From Rubrobacter sp. (GTDB taxonomy: Bacteria; Actinomycetota; Rubrobacteria; Rubrobacterales; Rubrobacteraceae), in the NCBI GenBank assembly GCA_016781885.1, contig JADDPM010000120.1:1-6186 (forward strand): DNA of 6,186 nt, in the 5' to 3' direction. The notes beneath the pieces were generated by a model. It saw only the letters and a list, made by a program, of their open reading frames with translations. It did not search any database and was not told the DNA's origin. Below are positions 1 through 4,412 of this stretch, in pieces. A program made the translations under genes and the position numbers. Within the stretch, counting starts at the first letter, position 1; each line of letters begins with the position of its first letter.

Positions 1-74
1 CCGGCAGCCGGAGCGCTCCTTTGCATTGCTCCACGCCTAAGGAGGGGACGTTCGGGCTGAAACCTCGACTCTCT

Positions 75-93
75 AGGACGGATTGTCCTTTTT
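75..93 (+). terminator. Possible short intrinsic terminator-like hairpin
   Basis: AGGAC (75-79) can pair with GTCCT (85-89) around a five-base loop, and the descending arm runs into TTTT (90-93). The stem is only five base pairs, short for a rho-independent terminator. An alternative pairing, GGACG (76-80) with CGTCC (94-98), competes with it. It could end a transcript entering from the left, or form part of the promoter region of the next gene. Weak call. Confidence 0.25.
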
Positions 94-116
94 CGTCCGT
101 TCCGATAATGTAGTAT
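83..116 (+). promoter_or_regulatory. Candidate promoter of nhaA remnant and CPA2 gene
   Basis: TTGTCC at 83-88 (four of six matches to TTGACA) lies 15 bases before GATAAT at 104-109. A second possible -10 box, TAGTAT at 111-116, ends exactly seven bases before the ATG at 123, which would make the nhaA transcript leaderless. A GAGG at 118-121 is only one base from that ATG, too close for an ordinary ribosome binding site, which favours the leaderless reading. Any transcript started here would run through the remnant into the antiporter gene at 426. The call rests on sequence resemblance only. Confidence 0.35.
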
Positions 117-122
117 CGAGGC

Positions 123-424
123 ATGCAGAGCAAGACCATAAAGCGTTTGCGCAGTCTCTTTGAGCAGTTCGTGCACAGCGAGAGCGTCGGGGGCTTGCCT
201 TGATCGCGGCGTCGCTCGTTGCCTTTGCCCGCGTCAACTCGCCGTGGACTCCGGTACTGCCGCGGGTAAACGACGGGCTCAAGGCCTTCTTCTTTCTGGT
301 CGGGCTGGAGATAAAGCGCGAGGTTCTCGCCGGCGAGGAGCTTTCAGCCCCTCGGGACGCCGTCCTGGCGGTGGCCGCCGCGCTGGAGTTGCTCGGGGGA
401 CGCGCCTCTCCGGGCGCTGGATAG
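123..424 (+). pseudogene. nhaA: nhaA remnant, Na+/H+ antiporter (frameshifted, deleted)
   Basis: NhaA is an inner-membrane Na+/H+ antiporter of roughly 390 residues or more; only about 100 codons survive here. The ATG at 123 opens 26 codons ending in SESVGG, matching the conserved NhaA N-terminus, and stops at TGA 201-203. Homology resumes in another frame from TTG 200 with LIAASLVAFARVNSPW, which matches NhaA helix I. One missing base near 194-200 explains the break. The usual 25-35 residues between the NSP motif and helix II are reduced to a few, and the remnant then reads RVNDGLKAFFFLVGLEIKRE, the strongly conserved helix II block. After LAVAAAL the match ends and a TAG follows at 422-424. 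The ion-binding aspartates of the later helices are absent, so no transport function is possible. The identification rests on these motifs and is strong; whether any peptide is made is unknown. Confidence 0.85.
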
Positions 425-425
425 C

Positions 426-2393
426 ATGGGGATCGCTGGCGACATAGCGCTCATCCTGGTGGCCGCCTTCCTGGGAGGGGTCATCGCCCAGCGGCTCGGG
501 CTGCCTCTGATCCTGGGCTACATCCTGGCCGGGGTGGTCGTCGGTCCGAATACCGGAGGGCCCACGGTCGGGGACGTGCACGAGGTAGAGCTACTCGCGG
601 AGATCGGGGTAGCGCTGTTGCTGTTCGCGATCGGGCTGCACTTCCCCTTGAGCGAGTTGAGGCCGGTCCGGCGCATCGCCCTGATCGGTACGCCGATCCA
701 GATGCTGCTCACGATAGTTCTGGGCTACGGTATCGGGATCTTTATCGGCCTCGGTCCGTTGGAGTCCGTGTGGTTAGGGGCAATCATCTCCCTTTCGAGC
801 ACCGCGGTCGTCCTCAAGACGCTGACCGAGCAAGGGGTGCTGGGTACGCTCTCGGGCCGGGTCATCGTCGGGATGCTGATCGTGCAGGACATCGTCGTCG
901 TGCCGCTTCTGATCCTGCTGCCCGAGCTCGAGAACGTGGGACAAGGGCTCTCGGAGTTGGGCGTCGCGGCCCTCGAAGCCGCCATCTTCGTCGCGGGCAT
1001 GGCCCTCTTCGGGACGCGAATCTTTCCGTGGCTGATGGCGCGCATCGCAGGCTGGAACTCGCGGGAGCTATTCCTGATCTCGGTCGTCGCCGTGGGCCTG
1101 GGGGTAGGGTACGGGACCTATCTCTTCGGTCTCTCCTTTGCCTTCGGAGCATTCGTGGCGGGTATGGTCCTGAGCCAGTCGGAGTACAGTCACCAGGCCC
1201 TCGCGGACATCGGACCTTTAAGGGATGTCTTCGCCATGCTCTTCTTCGTCTCGGTCGGGATGCTTATAGACCCGGCGTTTCTCCTGGAGGAAGCTTTGAT
1301 AGTCGCGGCGGTAGTCTTGCTCGTGTTCCTCGGAAAAGGGGTGATCTTCGCGGGCCTGACGCGGGCCTTTGGTTACGGGAACATAGTCCCGTTCGCCGTG
1401 GGACTCGGGCTCTTTCAGGTTGGGGAGTTCTCGTTCGTGCTCGCTCGCGTGGGCATAGACGCCGGGGCGATCTCCCCGAGGATGTACTCGATCGCGCTGA
1501 CGACCGCGGTCGTTACGATGTCGCTCACCCCGTTCGTCACCCGCGCCGCTCCTATCCTCTACGGCTGGTGGCGAGAGAGGTTTCCCGCCGAACCCCTCAA
1601 CACCGTTGACCTGCCCGAGACGGGGCTCAAAGATCATGTCGTCATTGTGGGGTACGGGCGAGTGGGGAGCTTCGTTGCGCGGATGCTCCAGCGGCTCGAG
1701 CAGCCGTTCGTCGTCGTGGATCTGGACTCCGGTCGCATCGAGCGCGCCCAGGAGAAGAAGAGTGTGATCGTCTATGGTGATGCCACCGCGGAGCCGGTGC
1801 TGGAGGCGGCCGGGGTGCGGGAGGCGCGCCTGATCATCCTCACGATACCGGATGCGATCGGGGCGAGGCTCGTGGTGGAGCGTGTGCGCGTCCTCAACCC
1901 CGATGTTCACATCGTCGCCCGATCGACGAGCCCCGAGCAGCTCGAAGACCTCGTGCGCCTCGGGGTGTACGAGGCTGTGCAGCCGGAGTTCGAGGCCGGA
2001 ATCGAGTTGGGGCGGCAGGCACTTATACACCTCGGCATTGGCGCGGGAGAGATTCAGCGCTTCAGCGACCGCATACGCCGCGAACTGTACGCCCCGATCA
2101 GGCGCGCGAGCACCGATGGCGAGCTCCTCTCCCGGTTGCGCCGGGCCTCGGAGGTAATCGAGACCGACTGGATCTCCGTCCCCAAAGACAGCCCTATGGC
2201 CGGGCAGAAGATTGGGGACCTGAAGGTGAGGACCAGGACCGGAGTCGCGATCGTCGCCGTAGCGCGCGGAGAGGACGTGGTTGCCAACCCCGGCCCAGAC
2301 GTCGTGCTCGCCCCCGATGATGTGCTCGGCGTGCTTGGCACCGCTGATCAACGCGCTGCTTTCCTGGCTTTGGTATACGACCAGTCAGGATAA
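426..2393 (+). CDS. CPA2 cation/proton antiporter with RCK_N and RCK_C domains
   Basis: This 655-residue protein is an inner-membrane monovalent cation/proton antiporter of the Kef/YbaL type. Residues 1-385 are a hydrophobic Na_H_exchanger domain with family landmarks: ILGYILAGVVVGP (29-41), SSTAVVLKTL (124-133), the QD pair at 154-155 inside IVQDIVVVPLLILLP, and FQVGEFSFVLA (330-340). Residues 402-535 are an RCK_N (TrkA-N) Rossmann domain with GYGRVG (409-414) and acidic residues 432/434 at the end of the second strand, as in NAD(H)-binding members. Residues 575-652 resemble RCK_C (TrkA-C). Membrane, RCK_N and RCK_C in that order match CpaA-type antiporters of Gram-positives, some of which are controlled by cyclic di-AMP. 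No KefC-type glutathione features are recognised. ATG 426 lies one base after the nhaA remnant stop and lacks a good ribosome binding site; no in-frame upstream start is seen back to 360, so translation may depend on coupling. QD suggests K+/H+ exchange, but the ion cannot be fixed from sequence. Confidence 0.93.
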   Translation: MGIAGDIALILVAAFLGGVIAQRLGLPLILGYILAGVVVGPNTGGPTVGDVHEVELLAEIGVALLLFAIGLHFPLSELRPVRRIALIGTPIQMLLTIVLGYGIGIFIGLGPLESVWLGAIISLSSTAVVLKTLTEQGVLGTLSGRVIVGMLIVQDIVVVPLLILLPELENVGQGLSELGVAALEAAIFVAGMALFGTRIFPWLMARIAGWNSRELFLISVVAVGLGVGYGTYLFGLSFAFGAFVAGMVLSQSEYSHQALADIGPLRDVFAMLFFVSVGMLIDPAFLLEEALIVAAVVLLVFLGKGVIFAGLTRAFGYGNIVPFAVGLGLFQVGEFSFVLARVGIDAGAISPRMYSIALTTAVVTMSLTPFVTRAAPILYGWWRERFPAEPLNTVDLPETGLKDHVVIVGYGRVGSFVARMLQRLEQPFVVVDLDSGRIERAQEKKSVIVYGDATAEPVLEAAGVREARLIILTIPDAIGARLVVERVRVLNPDVHIVARSTSPEQLEDLVRLGVYEAVQPEFEAGIELGRQALIHLGIGAGEIQRFSDRIRRELYAPIRRASTDGELLSRLRRASEVIETDWISVPKDSPMAGQKIGDLKVRTRTGVAIVAVARGEDVVANPGPDVVLAPDDVLGVLGTADQRAAFLALVYDQSG

Positions 2394-2507
2394 TCCTTTG
2401 GACTGGATTCTGTTGCAAGCTCGTCGTCCAGCCTTCTGCTTTACGCCCACTCTTTAGGCTAGTAATGTCGGGAGGAGGCCCGAGATAATAAAATCGATCG
2501 TGGTTGT

Positions 2508-2529
2508 GAGCATTATTGTAGCTGTGCTC
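2508..2529. repeat. Imperfect dyad upstream of the channel promoter
   Basis: GAGCA (2508-2512) and TGCTC (2525-2529) form an inverted repeat with a 12-base A/T-rich centre, about 30 bases before the TATAAT box. Its size and place fit a transcription factor site, but five-base arms arise easily by chance. A second small dyad, TCGGG/CCCGA, lies at 2468-2472 and 2479-2483 and lacks a following T tract, so it is not a good terminator for the antiporter gene. Confidence 0.2.
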
Positions 2530-2537
2530 TCCAGAAC

Positions 2538-2564
2538 TTAATATTCTTTCCTGCCCGGTATAAT
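2538..2564 (+). promoter_or_regulatory. Promoter with TATAAT box, probable leaderless transcript
   Basis: A perfect TATAAT occupies 2559-2564, eight bases before the ATG at 2573. With the usual six to eight bases from the -10 box to the start site, transcription would begin at about 2571-2573, on or next to the start codon. No purine-rich ribosome binding site exists between box and ATG (the spacer is CTCCCCTT), consistent with leaderless translation. The -35 is weak: TTAATA at 2538-2543 with a 15-base spacer. Being A/T-rich and centred in the only intergenic gap, it is a credible promoter for the K+ channel gene. Confidence 0.6.
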
Positions 2565-2572
2565 CTCCCCTT

Positions 2573-2896
2573 ATGGCAGAGAACAGGCGCGTCAACGCTA
2601 ACAGACGGCCCGGTTTCTCGGAAACGAACGAGTCGCGGGCGACACTCCAAAGGGTTTTGAGCGCTTTTCTGGCGCTAGGTGTTATTACCGTAGTAGGCAT
2701 ACTCGGATACATGTTGTTCGAGGGGTGGAGCTTCATGGAAGCCTTGTACATGACCGTGATCACCCTGACCACAGTCGGATACAGAGAGGTCCGTGAGCTG
2801 GACACGACCGGGCAGCTATGGACCATGGCTATCTTGATAACAGGGGTTGGTACTCTATTCTACGCGGCGGTCTCCGCCGTGGAGATCGCCGCGTAG
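2573..2896 (+). CDS. K+ channel pore segment, truncated by frameshift, Arg in filter
   Basis: This 107-residue frame holds the pore of a two-helix K+ channel of the MthK-like, RCK-gated class. A basic N-terminus is followed by helix M1 (about 28-49), a pore helix (about 53-66), the filter TVGYR (67-71) and helix M2 (about 80-103). Normal channels carry TVGYG or TVGFG; here the last glycine codon has become AGA (2783-2785), one base from GGA. That glycine takes a backbone shape arginine does not readily adopt, so selective conduction is doubtful. The frame stops at TAG 2894-2896 directly after M2, where the relatives continue into a linker and RCK domain; that continuation is present in another frame. 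Third-position GC is about 71% by hand count against about 84% in the RCK part. The start is supported by the TATAAT box just upstream. It is probably the 5' half of a decayed channel gene; a sequencing error at the break is possible. Confidence 0.75.
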   Translation: MAENRRVNANRRPGFSETNESRATLQRVLSAFLALGVITVVGILGYMLFEGWSFMEALYMTVITLTTVGYREVRELDTTGQLWTMAILITGVGTLFYAAVSAVEIAA

Positions 2897-2899
2897 AAG
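2882..2899 (+). other. Frameshift joining channel pore and RCK frames
   Basis: The pore frame reads VEIAA then TAG (2894-2896), while the next frame reads VEGAVGGYFERKRM from GTA at 2893. Fusing EIA directly to VEG gives the continuous M2-linker-RCK order expected of this family. Removal of two bases from the GCCGCG run (2888-2893), or gain of one base, restores the frame. No slippery heptamer or obvious stimulating structure is visible, so programmed frameshifting is not supported. Confidence 0.75.
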
Positions 2900-2931
2900 G
2901 GGCGGTCGGAGGTTACTTTGAGAGGAAGAGG

Positions 2932-3663
2932 ATGAGGGACAGGATCGACAAACTGAACGGACACTACATCCTCGGCGGCTTCGGCCGCGTGGGCCGCCAG
3001 GTTGCCCGGGAGTTCGCCGCCGACGGCGTCCTGTTCGTGGTCGTCGATCAAGACCCCCAAAAGGTAGAGGAGTGCCTGGAGAAGGGCTATCTTGCACTCC
3101 TCGGCGAGGCTTCCGAGGATGCCACCCTCGAAGAGGCGGGCATCCGGCGCGCCCGTGGTCTCGTCGCCGCCGTCAACTCCGACGCCGACAACGTCTTCGT
3201 CGTGCTCTCGGCGCGCAAGATCAACCCGAGCCTCCATATCGTCGCCCGGGCCTCCTCCGATGAATCGGCCGCCAAGCTGGAGATAGCCGGCGCGGACCGT
3301 ACCCTCTCGCCCTACGCCGTCGGCGGCCGCAGGCTCGCTTCTTTAGCGACCCAACCCCTGATCGTGGATTTCCTCGACATCGTCACCCGGGGTGAGAAGG
3401 GTATCGAGTTCCGGCTGGAGGAGTTCAGCGTGCCGAAAGGATCTCCTTTAGCAAATCACACCATCGGCGAACTCCAGATCGGAGAGAAGACCGGAGCGAT
3501 GGTCCTCGCCATCCGATCCTCCGAAGGCACCTTCGATACCACCCCATCGGCCCAGGACACGATACGTCCAGGCGATACCCTTATCGTCCTCGGTACCCGC
3601 GGCCAGGTTACCCGCCTCGAAGCCCTCATGCGCGGTGAAGAGCCCGTGGACAAAGACGCCTGA
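2932..3663 (+). CDS. RCK (TrkA-N/TrkA-C) regulatory part of the split K+ channel
   Basis: From ATG 2932 this encodes 243 soluble residues. Residues 10-130 form an RCK_N Rossmann domain with GFGRVG (16-21), a VVVDQD strand end near 37-42, and GEASEDATLEEAGI. Residues about 165-232 form RCK_C, ending in DTLIVLG. In intact relatives such domains ring the cytoplasmic mouth of the channel and open it on ligand binding. The frame is open further upstream to ATG 2818, but that stretch is out-of-frame pore sequence, so 2818 is not a natural start. Codons from about 2893 already look like the native linker. ATG 2932 has GAGG at 2922-2925, six bases ahead, and could be a genuine internal start; MthK is known to make a free RCK domain from an internal methionine. 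The domain itself shows no damage and high third-position GC. It may persist as a free RCK subunit, or simply be the 3' half of a pseudogene. Confidence 0.75.
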   Translation: MRDRIDKLNGHYILGGFGRVGRQVAREFAADGVLFVVVDQDPQKVEECLEKGYLALLGEASEDATLEEAGIRRARGLVAAVNSDADNVFVVLSARKINPSLHIVARASSDESAAKLEIAGADRTLSPYAVGGRRLASLATQPLIVDFLDIVTRGEKGIEFRLEEFSVPKGSPLANHTIGELQIGEKTGAMVLAIRSSEGTFDTTPSAQDTIRPGDTLIVLGTRGQVTRLEALMRGEEPVDKDA

Positions 3664-3674
3664 TCCCCCGATGA

Positions 3675-3684
3675 TCTCTAGAGA
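3675..3684. repeat. Palindrome TCTCTAGAGA between channel and rlpA
   Basis: A perfect 10-base palindrome lies 12 bases after the RCK stop and 14 bases before the TTGACA of the next promoter. With one bulged A it extends to ATG...CAT (3671-3687), followed by TTT. It could be an operator or a feeble terminator hairpin; the lack of an adequate loop and the short stem argue against the latter. Confidence 0.25.
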
Positions 3685-3698
3685 CATTTTGCTATATC

Positions 3699-3726
3699 TT
3701 GACACAGATTGCTACCGTGTTAGCCT
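3699..3726 (+). promoter_or_regulatory. Candidate sigma-70-type promoter of rlpA
   Basis: A perfect TTGACA at 3699-3704 is followed after 16 bases by TAGCCT (3721-3726), which fits the minimal TAnnnT -10 pattern. The predicted start near 3733 would leave a leader of about 26 bases. A ribosome binding site GGAGG (3751-3755) then sits three bases before ATG 3759, closer than ideal. The -35 is convincing, the -10 only fair. Confidence 0.5.
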
Positions 3727-3758
3727 CTGGTCTTGCCTTGAGAGAGACCTGGAGGCGC

Positions 3759-4412
3759 ATGAGAGTAAAGTTGAAGGCGATGTTGGCGGTAGGGGCGGCG
3801 GCTGTATTGATGACCTTGCCGATGGGGGAGGCTGAGGCCGAGCCGGTCGTAAGCAGTTGGTACGGCCCCGGCTTCGAGGGCGCCCCTACCGCCAATGGTG
3901 ATGTCTACAGACCCGGTGAGCGCACGGCGGCACATCGTAGCCTGCCGTTCGGCACGGAGTTGCTCGTAAGGTATGGAGGACGAGAGACCGTGGTGAAGGT
4001 CACCGATAGGGGGCCGTACGTCGGGGGCCGCAGTCTCGACCTCTCCCAGGCGGCCGCCGAAGAGATCGGGCTGATCGCTGCCGGCGCTGACTCGGTGGAC
4101 GTACAGGTCCTCGCGGGTAGCGAACAGGGAGAGTACGCGCCTCGCACGAGGTACGTCGTCAAAAAGTACGCTGTCACTCGCGAGGAGCCCGACCTAGAGG
4201 CCCTGCGTCTGGTCGAGCGGCCTTACCTCAAGGTCTTGGCTGCGGCGTTCACGCCGTACTCCAGGCCGTCGACGAGCGCCTGCCAGGATGCCTCGATAAT
4301 GTTCTCACCGACCCCGACGGCGCCCCAGACGCGCTTGCCGTCTGTGGAATCTACGAGGACCCGGGTCGTGGCGGCGGTGGCGCGGTGCTCGTCGAGTATA
4401 CGCACCTTGTAG
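3759..4412 (+). CDS. rlpA: Secreted RlpA-like double-psi beta-barrel protein
   Basis: The 217-residue product starts with a signal peptide: positive residues in 2-6, a hydrophobic core from 7 to about 20, and AEA (25-27) as a likely signal peptidase I site. There is no lipobox cysteine, so it should be secreted rather than lipid-anchored. Residues 30-118 are a DPBB domain with SSWYGPGFEG (32-41), TANG (44-47), AAHRSLPFGT (57-66) and VTDRGPYVGGRSLDLS (81-96). His59 and Asp83 correspond to the residues implicated in catalysis in RlpA lytic transglycosylases, so peptidoglycan cleavage is plausible. No SPOR domain is present. ATG 3759 is chosen because it gives a complete signal peptide and has GGAGG upstream; an in-frame TTG at 3699 overlaps the promoter. 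From about residue 155 the frame runs over the cimA coding strand in antisense and shows no RlpA-like character; that tail is probably read-through into non-native sequence. Function by family only. Confidence 0.85.
   Translation: MRVKLKAMLAVGAAAVLMTLPMGEAEAEPVVSSWYGPGFEGAPTANGDVYRPGERTAAHRSLPFGTELLVRYGGRETVVKVTDRGPYVGGRSLDLSQAAAEEIGLIAAGADSVDVQVLAGSEQGEYAPRTRYVVKKYAVTREEPDLEALRLVERPYLKVLAAAFTPYSRPSTSACQDASIMFSPTPTAPQTRLPSVESTRTRVVAAVARCSSSIRTL

Larger units (their letters stand above)
1..122. other. Non-coding leader upstream of the nhaA remnant
   Basis: No reading frame here resembles a known protein. It contains a 10-base perfect palindrome GGAGCGCTCC at 10-19, an AAGGAGGGG stretch at 40-48 with no usable start just after it, a short stem followed by T residues at 75-93, and promoter-like A/T-rich hexamers at 104-116. 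A minus-strand ATG at 26 would open a reading frame running off the left edge, but only about eight codons are visible and they cannot be judged. Confidence 0.5.

Noticed and set aside
770..1609. Plus-strand 279-codon frame inside the antiporter gene
   Set aside because: Arg/Gly/Ala-rich shadow of the +1-shifted antiporter codons; the overlapping frame carries clear family motifs throughout.
1218..2351. Long minus-strand open frame (377 codons) opposite the antiporter gene
   Set aside because: It is antisense to the RCK and membrane coding region, has a composition rich in Arg, Glu, His and Pro typical of high-GC shadow frames, and shows no recognisable domain.
2399..2431. Terminator after the antiporter gene
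   Set aside because: CTGGA (2403-2407) and TCCAG (2427-2431) can pair, but the loop is about 19 bases, the stem five pairs and there is no T tract.
2194..2826. Minus-strand 210-codon frame covering the intergenic gap
   Set aside because: It is antisense to the end of the antiporter and the whole pore segment, both recognised on the plus strand, and has no recognisable motif.
2882..2899. Programmed ribosomal frameshift in the K+ channel
   Set aside because: No slippery heptamer and no clear downstream structure at the junction; a simple indel in the GCCGCG run explains it better.
3661..3758. Cyclic di-AMP (ydaO-type) riboswitch before rlpA
   Set aside because: Such elements precede some rlpA-like genes, but the gap is under 100 bases, none of the conserved ydaO sequence blocks are visible, and the predicted leader is only about 26 bases.
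4140..4151. Palindrome CCTCGCACGAGG as a terminator for cimA or rlpA
   Set aside because: The two-base centre leaves no workable loop at full pairing, no T run follows on either strand, and it lies within rlpA coding sequence.
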